Below are positions 16,501 through 25,197 of a DNA stretch of 64,000 bases, piece by piece; positions within the stretch are counted from its first letter, which is position 1, and the number at the start of each line of letters is the position of its first letter. Position numbers and translations under genes: made by a program. Source of the stretch: an uncultured Oscillospiraceae bacterium (GTDB lineage Bacteria; Bacillota; Clostridia; Oscillospirales; Acutalibacteraceae); the NCBI GenBank assembly GCA_905193225.1, contig CAJJNV010000002.1:1-64000 (forward strand), written 5' to 3'. The notes under the pieces were generated by a model, which worked only from the letters and a program-made list of their open reading frames with translations, was not told the origin of the DNA and ran no database searches.

Positions 16501-18892
16501 GCCCGGGGAATATCTCCTTGTGGTTTACGACGGCATAAGCACAAGAGCATCGAAAAGCGATTACGGATTTGTTTATACCGACGGAACCTATACCGGAGCA
16601 TTCCCCGAAATGTCGGTAATGTTTGAAGGCAATTCGGCAAGCTGCTTTAACTCCATAAAGGGCAAGACCGAGCCGGAGGAAAACACCGACAATACCGATT
16701 CCTTTACCGACGAGGAAAAGCAAAGAGCCAAGCAGAAGATCGAAGGCTATATAAACGACCTTTCGACCCTGCCCGTTTCCATGACCCTCGACGGAAAGAC
16801 CTATGAGGGACTGTCGGCGGAGCATTTTGCAAGAATGAAAACCGAGACCTCCGAGGATAAGGATTACGGCAAGCAGAACACCACCGTTTACCTTGTAAAT
16901 AAGGAAAGCAAGGTCAATCTGACGGTGGAATTTTCTGCATATCCCGATTATGCCGCATATGAGTGGACGATTTATTATACCAATCCCTCTTCCTACGGCG
17001 ATCTCGACAAGAACGGAAAAATTGAGGCAGTTGACGCTCTCAGAGCCCTTCAGACCTTCGTGGGAACATATAACCCCGAGGGTGAAGATATATTTGTTAC
17101 CGACGTTAACGGCGACGGAGAGATCACTACCAGCGACGCACTCATCATTCTCCAGTGTTCGGTCGGCTCAAACACAATGAGCCGCAACGGAAATACTGCT
17201 AAAATAACCAACCCTGTAGCCGCAAAGGCTTCCTTTGAAGGCGCAAATCCCTATATCGGAACATCCTATTCCGATATAAATAACGCCAATACCGCCCCCT
17301 ATATGCCAATGGAGCTTTACCTTAAATCGGGAGATGAATACACCTTTGCTCCTTCCACCGGCCGTTCGACCGAAAATGTATTTCCCTATTATAATATCGA
17401 GCACGGCAGCGACGGCACATTTATGGCTATCGGTTGGTCGGGAACCTGGCAGTCGGATATCGCTTTCGACGGCAGCACCACCACCGTTACCGCAAAACAG
17501 CAGACCTTCGATTCCTACCTTAAAGCCGGCGAGCGGGTAGCCACTCCCACCGTTGCTTTTGTGGAATACAGTGGCAGAGATCTTTCCCGTTCGGCCAATC
17601 TTTGGAGAAAATGGATCATCGACTGCAATATGCGCAAGGATGAAAACGGAGAGATAATGAAGGGCGGACGCGGCGCTTCGGTTACCGGCAGTGAGGACAC
17701 CAACAAAATCGGAAACCAGAACACCCAGATTGAACAGTTCAACTATCTGCTTGATAAGGGCGTTGACCTTAACTGGTGGTGGATAGATGCCGGATGGTAT
17801 CCTACATCCTTTGACGACGACAAAACCACCTCTTCCTGGGCAGCAGTCGGCAACTGGACGGTGTCCAGCCGTTACGGCGATTTCTCGGAAGTGGGCAAAA
17901 ACGCTCATGATAAGGGCAAAAAGGTGCTTCTGTGGTTTGAACCCGAGCGCTTTGCCCTTAACGTAAACGATCTTAAGGACGACGGAACTACACTTAAAAA
18001 GGAATGGATGACCGACTATGGCACCCTCGGATTTGACGTGGCGGGCCAGCATATGGTTAACCTCGGAAACGACGAGGCCAGAGAGTGGGTCACAAACCGC
18101 GTTATAAGCATTCTCAAAGCGGCAAATTTCGACCTCTACCGCGAGGACTTCAATATCATCCCTGCCGAATACTGGAAGCTCGGAGACACCGAGGGCAGAC
18201 AGGGAATAACCGAAAACCTCAGCGTTCAGGGCCACTATAAGTTCTGGGACGATCTTATTGAAGCGGGATATTTCATCGATTGCTGCGCATCGGGCGGTAA
18301 CCGCAACGATCTCCAGTCGCTGAGAAGAGCGGTATTCCTCCATCCCACCGACGCTCTTTATTCGGCATGGAACGCAAAGCAGGGCGGCGCTATGGTAATG
18401 TATCGCTGGATGCCCTACTTCGGTGCCAATACTTCGGGCGCGGCGGGTACCGGTGCAGAAGGTAAATACAACCTCCGCAGCTCCTTCCGTCCCTGGACCG
18501 AGTTTATCTATAATGTGCCCACCGAAAACGGAAGCGTCGACTGGAACCAGATTGCAGGCCTCTCCAAAGAGGTTGCGGGACTTCAGAATTTCATCTACGA
18601 TCAGTATTATGAGCTGACCGAATGGAGCATCGGCGTTACCGACTGGCTTTCCTACGAGTTCTTCAATTCTGAACAAAATAAGGGGTATGCCATTGTCTAC
18701 GCCAGAGAACGTACCGACGTCGGCACAAAGACCATACGCTTTAAGGGACTTTTGCCCGACAAGAATTACACCGTTACCTCCACCGATACTAACCTTAATG
18801 TGACGGCCACCGGACGGGAGCTTATGCTCGGCGGGGTTGAACTGACCCTCTCGGCTCGCTCCTCGGATATTCTTTATATAAACGCGGCATAG
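13541..18892 (+). CDS. secreted modular GH36-family glycosidase with NPCBM modules and dockerin
   Basis: A 1783-residue secreted enzyme. Start 13541 follows AAGGGG by 7 bases and opens with a signal peptide (LKASLSLMLSLSLLLTTAMV). Five NPCBM-like carbohydrate-binding modules follow in tandem to about residue 900, each with a hydrophobic VYLTDLA or AFVDTVSL-type entry and a Y-LTGLG/F-AYVG core. A type I dockerin lies at about 1150-1205 with two calcium loops, GDLDKNGKIEAVDALRALQ and TDVNGDGEITTSDALIILQ. The C-terminal GH36 barrel holds LNWWWIDAGWYPT (near 1410), VLLWFEPERF, nucleophile Asp1536 in YREDFN and acid/base Asp1590 in CCASGGNRND. Likely substrate is an alpha-galactoside or alpha-N-acetylgalactosaminide outside the cell. 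The dockerin sits inside the protein rather than at an end. Confidence 0.88.
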   Translation: MKMKHRMLKASLSLMLSLSLLLTTAMVSSFGANGLETKSKNTVYLTDLAAESSSQLDFASGATFGTQKADGKDYPNSIAMTPGADNPAFIHYDLTDMGFKTLSFAVAKASDNTGNGVIYKVIVDGREAYNSGALNKIAPVEQTVNIDGASDICLKIESNGDNAGDLAYFLSPSLEKDDSLTAVNYDKVSLLSLSGVESTNRLEKLFGDTDKTFVLSGNAARYRKNGSFNGFEFDTGICFNEVSGERYVQYDISNLKASKFSAYVGLDSKKSTASAGNTKFALTIDKGQGFDKGEKIETPLMKVGEYYRIYCDISDAKSIRIVNSDGGDGSTGEAAVFADPAVYIKAPENEQSVLYVSDMALSDYTNKGDVIKDKSGMKNLVAGGKAYKKGLLVNPTTYDGYGTPRPIPSQLHYSLTGITADRFKATVGLCLYGAAAGNGVVFTVYGDGVELYKSAVIKDDKTVEEIDVSIRGYKSLSLRVTPENGSDGCQSVFADARLTFEGEISENHGKTAFVDTVSLTTLPTYYLDASEGYNTTPDAKDLLCAGRQFSKGIASHPNGTSSAVAKYDLTGLGYTRFSAYVGKRDRWIPLDSPYPYYVQFMIYGDDVLLSSTDRIDFLQYFFTSVDITGVNILTIELNMSNDFYNCDSSGWFEPTLYRELDRGEAYVTSPQIYPDLVVPSYSIDMKGVARSVNPAVVLNSSVLSAASEIDPFGAFSFNFTVPAGENTLEIVSKELSAQKTVYSTKVLAQKGDIIKLNNFQLAEGSYSSSSYYRNQNHLGKILSVGSQKVLSHEGLCCLPNNASNMDANFDISDFDYTYFRATVGRDDFGNTENRVRFYVLADGRQIALSNEMAPGQSQLITATVPANASILTLRAVTTEGISGNAADWIEPILCRSESSLNKNEKSEFSASSATAVNSKYNFGARFSAAQGFSQLSLHTSSSGEKEVALYKYTHSFNRSLQATPIYKNDKLAVSGGSLKVVLDQVAQPGEYLLVVYDGISTRASKSDYGFVYTDGTYTGAFPEMSVMFEGNSASCFNSIKGKTEPEENTDNTDSFTDEEKQRAKQKIEGYINDLSTLPVSMTLDGKTYEGLSAEHFARMKTETSEDKDYGKQNTTVYLVNKESKVNLTVEFSAYPDYAAYEWTIYYTNPSSYGDLDKNGKIEAVDALRALQTFVGTYNPEGEDIFVTDVNGDGEITTSDALIILQCSVGSNTMSRNGNTAKITNPVAAKASFEGANPYIGTSYSDINNANTAPYMPMELYLKSGDEYTFAPSTGRSTENVFPYYNIEHGSDGTFMAIGWSGTWQSDIAFDGSTTTVTAKQQTFDSYLKAGERVATPTVAFVEYSGRDLSRSANLWRKWIIDCNMRKDENGEIMKGGRGASVTGSEDTNKIGNQNTQIEQFNYLLDKGVDLNWWWIDAGWYPTSFDDDKTTSSWAAVGNWTVSSRYGDFSEVGKNAHDKGKKVLLWFEPERFALNVNDLKDDGTTLKKEWMTDYGTLGFDVAGQHMVNLGNDEAREWVTNRVISILKAANFDLYREDFNIIPAEYWKLGDTEGRQGITENLSVQGHYKFWDDLIEAGYFIDCCASGGNRNDLQSLRRAVFLHPTDALYSAWNAKQGGAMVMYRWMPYFGANTSGAAGTGAEGKYNLRSSFRPWTEFIYNVPTENGSVDWNQIAGLSKEVAGLQNFIYDQYYELTEWSIGVTDWLSYEFFNSEQNKGYAIVYARERTDVGTKTIRFKGLLPDKNYTVTSTDTNLNVTATGRELMLGGVELTLSARSSDILYINAA

Positions 18893-18915
18893 ATGTTTTA
18901 AAAGCAAAAATCAAA

Positions 18916-18949
18916 GGGGTATCGGGTTTTTCCCCGATGCCCCCGTTTT
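18916..18949 (+). terminator. terminator of the glycosidase gene
   Basis: GGGGTATCGGG (18916-18926) pairs with CCCGATGCCCC (18933-18943), followed by CGTTTTG. Confidence 0.85.
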
Positions 18950-18953
18950 GTTA

Positions 18954-19006
18954 TAAAAAAGGCTGTATTTACGGGAATTTCAATGTACCGTAAATGCAGC
19001 CTTTTG
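18954..19006. terminator. bidirectional terminator between glycosidase and aromatic operon
   Basis: GGCTGTATTTACGG (18961-18974) pairs with CCGTAAATGCAGCC (18988-19001), flanked by AAAAAA and TTTT. On the minus strand it ends the aromatic amino acid operon about 150 bases after its last stop. Confidence 0.85.
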
Positions 19007-19150
19007 TGCCTTAAAATTATATGTTGATTGGTGCTTGCCTGCCTGCCGCCGTATGTCATATGGGCGGCAGGAGGATCATTTTTGTGTGATTTACAATGCG
19101 CGGGTCGTTTGCAGCTGCTTATATTTGCCGACCTTTTTAACCTTTATCTG

Positions 19151-20185
19151 TTATTTGAGAGAATCGGCAATTTCAAGTACAAGCTTTTCGGTCTTTTCCC
19201 AGCCGAGGCAGGGATCGGTTATGGATTTGCCGTATTCGTGATCGCTTATTTTCTGCGCTCCGTCCACAAGATAGCTTTCTATCATCAGGCCCTTGACCAG
19301 CTTTCTTATGTCGGAATTTAGATTGCAGGATTCAACAACGTTTTTGGAAATTCTTATTTGCTCCATAAACTTTTTGCACGAGTTTGCGTGGTTTACGTCA
19401 ACTATGACCGAGGGGTTTTTAAGCCCGCTGTGTTCGTAAAGATCGGAAAGCTCTAAAAGATTTTCGTAGTGATAATTTGAAATGTAATGACCGCTTGTAT
19501 CGAGGCTGCCCCTTAAAATGGCGTGGGCGAGGGGATTTCCGCTGCTTTCGACCTCCCATCCGCGGTATATAAAGGTGTGGGGATGCTGTGCGGCGGTTAT
19601 GGAATTCATCATTATATGAAGATCTCCGCCGGTGGGGTTTTTCATACCTACCGGAATGTCCAGACCGCTGGCGGTCAGGCGATGCTGCTGATTTTCCACC
19701 GAGCGCGCGCCCACCGCCACATAGGCCAACAGGTCGTTTAAATAGCGGTGGTTTTCGGGATAAAGCATTTCGTCGGCACAGGTAAAACCATAGTCCTTAA
19801 CCGCCTTCATATGAAGCTTTCTTATGGCTATAATGCCGCTGAGCATATCGGGCTTGGCCTCAGGATCGGGCTGATGAAGAAGGCCCTTGTATCCGTCGCC
19901 GGTGGTGCGGGGCTTGTTGGTGTAAATTCTCGGAATGATAAAAATCTTGTCCTTTACCTGCTCCGACAGCCTTGCAAGGCGGGATATGTAATCGAGTACG
20001 GCGACGGGATTGTCGGCCGAGCAGGGACCTATAACCAGTATAAAACGGTTGTCCTCTCCCGAAAAGATGCTTTTGATCTGCTGTGCACGATCGTTTTTGA
20101 CCGCAAGCATATCGTCGCTTGCGGGATACATCGCCTTTAAATCCTTCGGTATGGGGAGCTTTCGTTTGAAATTCATATTATTCAT
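19151..20185 (-). CDS. aroF: 3-deoxy-7-phosphoheptulonate synthase (class I)
   Basis: Condenses PEP and erythrose 4-phosphate, the entry step of the shikimate pathway. The 344-residue protein has the class I signatures VIGPCSADNP, PRIYTNKPRTTGDGYKG, LLHQPDPEAKPD, VGARSVENQQHR and VDVNHANSCK. It resembles the enterobacterial AroF/G/H type rather than the class II or the AroA-chorismate mutase fusions of Bacillus. AAGGA precedes the ATG at 20185. It is the last gene of the operon, separated from tyrA by 205 bases without an obvious promoter. Which aromatic amino acid inhibits it cannot be read from sequence. Confidence 0.95.
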   Translation of the reverse strand: MNNMNFKRKLPIPKDLKAMYPASDDMLAVKNDRAQQIKSIFSGEDNRFILVIGPCSADNPVAVLDYISRLARLSEQVKDKIFIIPRIYTNKPRTTGDGYKGLLHQPDPEAKPDMLSGIIAIRKLHMKAVKDYGFTCADEMLYPENHRYLNDLLAYVAVGARSVENQQHRLTASGLDIPVGMKNPTGGDLHIMMNSITAAQHPHTFIYRGWEVESSGNPLAHAILRGSLDTSGHYISNYHYENLLELSDLYEHSGLKNPSVIVDVNHANSCKKFMEQIRISKNVVESCNLNSDIRKLVKGLMIESYLVDGAQKISDHEYGKSITDPCLGWEKTEKLVLEIADSLK

Positions 20186-20390
20186 AAGACAAAATCCTTC
20201 TTAATCTCAAGTTTGTTTTGTGTGGCTGTAATGCGGAAAAAACGTGTTTCTGTGCGGTGGTGTGTATAGTGGCTTGTGAACTGATGTTTTTGAGTACAGG
20301 GTGCAGTTGGCTCGTGTGTCGCAGTACGAAGCAGGCTGCGACGGATAACTGTCAGCTGCTTTGCGAGCTGTTTATAACCGCGGCCTGATG

Positions 20391-21245
20391 TTATCTGTCA
20401 AACCAGCTTCTGCGCTCGGTGGAGGTCCTCATCATTTCACGAAGGCCCTCGCGGTCGTCCTTTTCCACCGCCGTATACATTTTATCAAAATTATCTCTAA
20501 AAGCCTTCATTTCCTTTAAAAGGGCGGGCTTGTTGTCGAGGAAAAGCTCGCTCCACATTTCATCGTTTATGCGGGCAATGCGGGTAAGGTCGCGGAAGGA
20601 GTCGCCGGTGTAGTTGACAAGGCCGTGGTCGTCGCTGGAGCACATAAGGGATACGGCGATGCAGTGGGTCAGCTGGGACAAAAATGCGATTATTTCATCG
20701 TGCCGCTCGGGGGAAAGCTCGGAAATGCGGGCAAAGCCGAGCGTTTCGCCCAAAGCCCTGCAAAGCCCGATTGCCTTTTCGGTATTTTTTTCGGTGGGAG
20801 TGACGATGTAGTTTGCCACCTTGAAAATCGACGAGTCGGCAAAAAGTATGCCGCTGCGCTCCCGACCGGCCATGGGGTGGGCGGCGATAAATTCCACATC
20901 TGGGCGAAGAGCCGACTGAATCTTTCCGACGATGCAGCCCTTTACGCCGGTCACATCGGTTATAACGGCACCGCTTTTAAAAAGTTGCTGGTTTTCATTT
21001 ATCCATTGCAAAAAGACATGGGGATAAAGGGCAAAAATTATCAGATCGGCATTTTTAACAAGCGCCTCGTCGATGTTTGTTACGGCCTTGTCGGCAAAAC
21101 CGTGGGCAAGGGCATAGTCGGCGTCGGATTTTTCTTTTGTTATGGCGTTTACGGTATATCCGTTTTCCTTTAAGGCCTTGGCGTAGCTTCCGCCCATGAG
21201 ACCCAGTCCGATTATTAAAATGTTGAGGTTTTTATCAAGCTTCAA
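20391..21245 (-). CDS. tyrA: prephenate dehydrogenase
   Basis: Oxidatively decarboxylates prephenate to 4-hydroxyphenylpyruvate for tyrosine synthesis. The NAD-binding loop GLGLMGGSYAKAL is at residues 13-25, followed by TDVTGVKG and the substrate motif HPMAGRERSG. At 284 residues it has only the core and no ACT domain, which suggests no direct tyrosine feedback through that domain. The start codon is TTG at 21245, 11 bases inside aroA, with AAGGTGA ahead, implying translational coupling. Confidence 0.95.
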   Translation of the reverse strand: MKLDKNLNILIIGLGLMGGSYAKALKENGYTVNAITKEKSDADYALAHGFADKAVTNIDEALVKNADLIIFALYPHVFLQWINENQQLFKSGAVITDVTGVKGCIVGKIQSALRPDVEFIAAHPMAGRERSGILFADSSIFKVANYIVTPTEKNTEKAIGLCRALGETLGFARISELSPERHDEIIAFLSQLTHCIAVSLMCSSDDHGLVNYTGDSFRDLTRIARINDEMWSELFLDNKPALLKEMKAFRDNFDKMYTAVEKDDREGLREMMRTSTERRSWFDR

Positions 21246-22449
21246 TTAAATTCACCTTCACGCTGAGTTGTTTTATTTTTTCGAAAAAGTCGGGGAAGCT
21301 TTTGTTAACGGCCTGAGCGCCGTTTATGGTTCCTCCCACCCTTGCGGTGAGAACGCTCAGCGCCATAACTATACGGTGGTCGTTGTGGCCGAAAAGCTCA
21401 CTGTCGGGAGCGCGCAGCTCGCCCGAAATGACCACCCTGTCGTCGTAGACGATCGTGTTTATTCCGAATTTCAAAAGTTCGGTTTTCATGGCATTAGAGC
21501 GGTCGCTTTCCTTTATTTTCAGCCGCTTTGTACCGACAAAATCGCCCTTTCCCTTAAGGGCGGCCATAGCAAAAAGCACGGGGGCAAGATCGGGAGTGTT
21601 GGAAAGGTCGATCTGATAGCTTCCGATATTTCTGAAAAGCTGGGGATAGAGCCTGTCCCCCTGAAGGCTGTTTTGGTCAAGCCCTTCTACAGTCACCTTT
21701 TCTGAAAGAGCCGAAAGGAAAGCAGCGTTTGACCAGTCTCCCTCAACCTCTTTTTCCTGGCTTAAAAACTTTTGTCCTCCGGCAATGAAAAATCCCGCCG
21801 GGATCCGTTTTATTTTTATTCCGAAATCCGCAAGGGCCTTTATTGTCAGCTCCACATAAGGGCGGCTTTGAAGCACGCCCTCCACCTTAAGCTCGCTGTC
21901 CCCTTCAAGTGTCGAAAGGGCAAAAAGCATACCGCTGAAATACTGGCTGGATATGCCGCCGTTTAAGGTGTATGTTCCCGCTTTGAGGGGACCTTTAACG
22001 GTTATGCCGTTTTCGGATTTTTTAAAGTAAAGACCGTGGTCAAGGCACATTTTTTCGTAAAGTCCGGCTCCCCGTTCAAGAAGTCTCGGTGAACCGGTCA
22101 GGGTTATTTCCTTATCAAAAAGCAGTGTAATAGGAAGAAGAAATCTTAAGGTGGAGCCGCTTTCTCCGCAATCGAGAACGGTTTTCTTTTCGTTATCGGC
22201 AGAGGTGAAAGAGCTCTTTATACCATTAAGAAGCCCTCCCAGCAAAATACTGCTTTTATCAAATTCAACACGGCTCGAAAGCGCTTTCAAGCACCTTGCG
22301 GTGGCCTCTATATCGTCGCTTTTGGCAATGTTATTGACCCTGCTTTGCTCACTTAATGCACCGCATATCATATATCGGTGAGCCATACTTTTGGATGGCG
22401 GGGCGCCGACTCTACCGAAGGGTGCCGATGGGGAAAATACCGCTTTCAT
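21235..22449 (-). CDS. aroA: 5-enolpyruvylshikimate-3-phosphate synthase
   Basis: Transfers enolpyruvyl from PEP to shikimate 3-phosphate. Key motifs include PPSKSMAHRYMICGAL near the N-terminus, DCGESGSTLRFLLPI, GGISSQYFSGMLFAL, and KESDRSNAM with FGHNDHRIVMALSVL near the end. The ATG at 22449 overlaps the aroQ stop as ATGA and has GGAGGG 6 bases upstream; an in-frame TTG one codon earlier is less well placed. Its 404 residues are slightly shorter than the usual 425-430. The NGGISSQ region is normal; glyphosate sensitivity class cannot be decided here. Confidence 0.96.
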   Translation of the reverse strand: MKAVFSPSAPFGRVGAPPSKSMAHRYMICGALSEQSRVNNIAKSDDIEATARCLKALSSRVEFDKSSILLGGLLNGIKSSFTSADNEKKTVLDCGESGSTLRFLLPITLLFDKEITLTGSPRLLERGAGLYEKMCLDHGLYFKKSENGITVKGPLKAGTYTLNGGISSQYFSGMLFALSTLEGDSELKVEGVLQSRPYVELTIKALADFGIKIKRIPAGFFIAGGQKFLSQEKEVEGDWSNAAFLSALSEKVTVEGLDQNSLQGDRLYPQLFRNIGSYQIDLSNTPDLAPVLFAMAALKGKGDFVGTKRLKIKESDRSNAMKTELLKFGINTIVYDDRVVISGELRAPDSELFGHNDHRIVMALSVLTARVGGTINGAQAVNKSFPDFFEKIKQLSVKVNLIEA

Positions 22450-22877
22450 CAAAATCCCTCCGCAAGAATGTCCATGGCCTTTAAATATCCGTCTGTACCA
22501 AGTCCCGATACGGTGGCAACAGCAGCCTTTCTTATGTAGCTTGTCTGGCGGAAATCCTCCCTTGAGCCGACGTCGGAAATGTGTACCTCCACCGTTTTAA
22601 TGCCCACAGCCTTAACGGCGTCGAGAAGCGCCACGCTTGTGTGGGTATATGCGGCGGGATTGATGACTATGCCGTCAAATTTATTATATGCCGCCTGTAT
22701 TTCGTCAACAAGGTCGCCCTCGTGATTGGATTGGAAAAGCTTTACCTCGACGCCCTTCTTTTTGGCATAGTTTTTTATCTTTTGGCAAAGGTCGTCGTAG
22801 GTTTCCTTTCCGTAAATATCAGGCTCGCGAATGCCCAGCATATTGATGTTGGGACCGTTTAAAACAAGTATCTTCAT
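22449..22877 (-). CDS. aroQ: 3-dehydroquinate dehydratase, type II
   Basis: Dehydrates 3-dehydroquinate to 3-dehydroshikimate. The 142-residue protein begins MKILVLNGPNINMLGIREP and carries the type II signatures YGKETYDDL, INPAAYTHTSVALLDA and VEVHISDVGSREDFR. The ATG overlaps the upstream aroE::aroK stop as ATGA. Type II enzymes are dodecameric and mechanistically unrelated to AroD. Confidence 0.97.
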   Translation of the reverse strand: MKILVLNGPNINMLGIREPDIYGKETYDDLCQKIKNYAKKKGVEVKLFQSNHEGDLVDEIQAAYNKFDGIVINPAAYTHTSVALLDAVKAVGIKTVEVHISDVGSREDFRQTSYIRKAAVATVSGLGTDGYLKAMDILAEGF

Positions 22878-24106
22878 CCTTCAAAATCCTCGCAAATCTC
22901 ATCTGCGGCGTCGCTTACAACGCCGTTCATTTTAATTCTTTTTCCCGAAGCAAGATATGTGTCGTACCGTTCGTCATATCGCTTTTTGATCGCCTCCCTG
23001 TCAAGGGCAAGGGGACGATCGGAGGTGGGAATTATCTGCTCGAGCGGACGGTCGAGAAAATATATTTTTCCGTTTTGCCTTAAACGAAAGACATTTTCGC
23101 TGCAAAGCACCGCTCCGCCGCCGGTGGCGATAACCGCACCGCATTTTGCCGCCGTTTCGAGAATGACATCCCTTTCGAGCTTTCGGAAATACTGTTCGCC
23201 GTTTACTTTAAAAATTTCGGAAATGTCGCCGAATCGTTCCTTTATAACGTCGTCGGTGTCGATAAATTCCCGTCCGAGTTTTTTTGCAAGCTCTTTGCCG
23301 ATGGTGGTTTTTCCGCTGCCGGGCATACCCACAAGCACGATGTTTTGCTTGTTTCTTTCAAGCTTTTTAAAGACCCTGTTGATTTCATTAACTGAAATTT
23401 CGGTATCTATGAATTTTTCACAGGCATAGGCCGCCTGCGCCACCAGCATATAAAGCCCGCCCTCGGCCGGTATGCCTTTGTCAAGAGCTTTTTGCACAAG
23501 CTCGCTTCTCAGGGGATTATACACCGCGTCGATAACGCCGCAAAGCCCATCGAATTTATTTATGTCAAGAGCCGCACCCTCTATTTTCGGATACATTCCC
23601 GCAGGGGTTGTGTTGATTATCACGTTAGTATCGGAATGCTGCTTTTCGGCCTGTTCATAGCTTATAAGGTCGTCTTTGGGGTTTCTCGACAGGCGATAAA
23701 CCTCTTTTGCGCCTAAATCCTTTGCCACTGCAAGTGCGGTTTTTGATGTGCCGCCGCTGCCTGCAATGAGCACCTTTTTGCCGTTAAGGTCGATGCCGTT
23801 TTTTAGTATCAGCGCTCTCATACCGAGAAAATCGGTGTTGTATCCGTAAAGTTTTCCGTCCTTGTTTACCACCGTGTTTACGGCGCCGATGGCCTTTGCA
23901 GTATCGCTTATATAATAAAGATAGGGTATGACATCCTGCTTATAGGGAATGGTCACATTGATGGCGGAAAAATCTTTTTTCTTTAAAAATGACTTTAAAT
24001 CCTTTTTTTCGACCTCAATAAGCTCATAATCGTAGCCGCCGAGGCTTTTGTGTATTTCGGCAGAAAAGCTGTGGGAAAGCTTTTCTCCCAAAAGACCGTA
24101 TCTCAT
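22874..24106 (-). CDS. aroE-aroK: shikimate dehydrogenase - shikimate kinase fusion
   Basis: A 410-residue bifunctional protein. Residues 1 to about 262 are AroE: GEKLSHSFSAEIHK binds shikimate, NVTIPYKQDV carries the catalytic Lys, and the cofactor loop is AGSGGTSKTALAV. Residues about 272-410 are shikimate kinase: P-loop VGMPGSGKTTIG, FIDTDDVI, ATGGGAVL and LDRPLEQI lid region. The two activities are not consecutive, since the substrate is reduced and then phosphorylated with nothing in between, so channelling is plausible. The start at 24106 forms an ATGA overlap with aroC and has GAAGG ahead; an in-frame ATG at 24121 lacks a ribosome site. Confidence 0.94.
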   Translation of the reverse strand: MRYGLLGEKLSHSFSAEIHKSLGGYDYELIEVEKKDLKSFLKKKDFSAINVTIPYKQDVIPYLYYISDTAKAIGAVNTVVNKDGKLYGYNTDFLGMRALILKNGIDLNGKKVLIAGSGGTSKTALAVAKDLGAKEVYRLSRNPKDDLISYEQAEKQHSDTNVIINTTPAGMYPKIEGAALDINKFDGLCGVIDAVYNPLRSELVQKALDKGIPAEGGLYMLVAQAAYACEKFIDTEISVNEINRVFKKLERNKQNIVLVGMPGSGKTTIGKELAKKLGREFIDTDDVIKERFGDISEIFKVNGEQYFRKLERDVILETAAKCGAVIATGGGAVLCSENVFRLRQNGKIYFLDRPLEQIIPTSDRPLALDREAIKKRYDERYDTYLASGKRIKMNGVVSDAADEICEDFEG

Positions 24107-25197
24107 ATTGCCTTCGTCCATTCCGTTCCGTATTTTAAGGTTAAAAGATCGCCTAAAGCAAGGGCGGTAACGCTGTCGATGACCACCGCCGCGCGATGAA
24201 CGATGCAGGGGTCGTGACGTCCTTTTGCTTCAAGCTCCACCGCTTTTTTCTGATCAAAATCCACCGTGCTTTGCTTTTTTGCAATGGTGGGTGTGGGTTT
24301 TATGATCGTTTTGAAAATTATGTCGCTGCCGTTTGTTATGCCGCCGTTTATGCCGCCGTTACGGTTTGAAAGGGTGACAATTTTTCCGTCCTTTATGCCG
24401 AAGGGATCGTTGGCTTCGCTGCCCCGCATTTTTGCAAGGTTAAAGCCCTCGCCGAACTCTATACCCTTAACGGCGGGGACGGAAAATACCCCGTGGGAGA
24501 TGACACCCTCGACCGTATCGAAAAACGGTTCTCCGAGGCCTGCGTCAAGACCCGTGACGGCCGTTTCGATAATTCCGCCCACGCTGTCGAGATCCTCTTT
24601 GGCTTTGAGAATTTCTTCCTTCATTGCATCTTCAACCGATCGGTCGAGCAGGGGAAATGGACTTTTAAAAACAAGAGGAATCTGCTCCTTTGGATTTTCA
24701 AAGGGACTGTCGGATATTCCGGCGATTTCCTTTATGTGTGAACCTATCAAAATGTCCTTCTGCTCAAGAGTATACCTGACAATGCTTCCCGCTGCCACAA
24801 GAGCGGCTGTTATCCTTCCGCTGAAGTGGCCGCCGCCGCGATAATCACCGAATCCCTCATATTTGCAGTAGCCCGAATAATCGGCGTGCCCCGGGCGGGC
24901 TATCGACTTCATAGCTGCATAATCGGAGGATTTTGTGTCGCTGTTTTCGATCCTTATGCAAAGAGGAGTGCCGGTAGTTTTTCCTTCAAACACGCCGCTT
25001 TCAAAGCTTATGGGATCGTGCTCTCTTCGTGCGGTGGAAATGGCTCCGGCAGGGCGGCGCAGCGCCATCTTTTCATTTATATAATCGAGGTTTATCTCCA
25101 TTCCCGGGGCAAGTCCGTCGATGACCGCACCGATGCTTTTTCCGTGGCTTTCGCCGAAAATGGTTACGCAAAGGGCGTTCCCAAATGTGTTTTTCAT
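24103..25197 (-). CDS. aroC: chorismate synthase
   Basis: Makes chorismate from EPSP with reduced FMN as catalyst. The 364-residue protein has the expected TIFGESHGKSIGAVIDG, RRPAGAISTARREHD, RPGHADYSGYCKYEGF, GRITAALVAAGSI, NRNGGINGGITNGSD and GRHDPCIVHRA motifs. Its start overlaps the aroB stop by four bases (ATGA), and its stop overlaps the next start in the same way, so the operon is tightly coupled. Confidence 0.97.
   Translation of the reverse strand: MKNTFGNALCVTIFGESHGKSIGAVIDGLAPGMEINLDYINEKMALRRPAGAISTARREHDPISFESGVFEGKTTGTPLCIRIENSDTKSSDYAAMKSIARPGHADYSGYCKYEGFGDYRGGGHFSGRITAALVAAGSIVRYTLEQKDILIGSHIKEIAGISDSPFENPKEQIPLVFKSPFPLLDRSVEDAMKEEILKAKEDLDSVGGIIETAVTGLDAGLGEPFFDTVEGVISHGVFSVPAVKGIEFGEGFNLAKMRGSEANDPFGIKDGKIVTLSNRNGGINGGITNGSDIIFKTIIKPTPTIAKKQSTVDFDQKKAVELEAKGRHDPCIVHRAAVVIDSVTALALGDLLTLKYGTEWTKAI

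Noticed and set aside
13562..16825. Several 130-300 codon minus-strand frames under the glycosidase gene
   Set aside because: All are antisense to recognisable NPCBM-like modules and lack ribosome sites; explained by reverse-complement codon usage.
17168..18907. 579-codon open frame on the minus strand
   Set aside because: Antisense to the catalytic domain of the secreted glycosidase; no start signal or recognisable domain.
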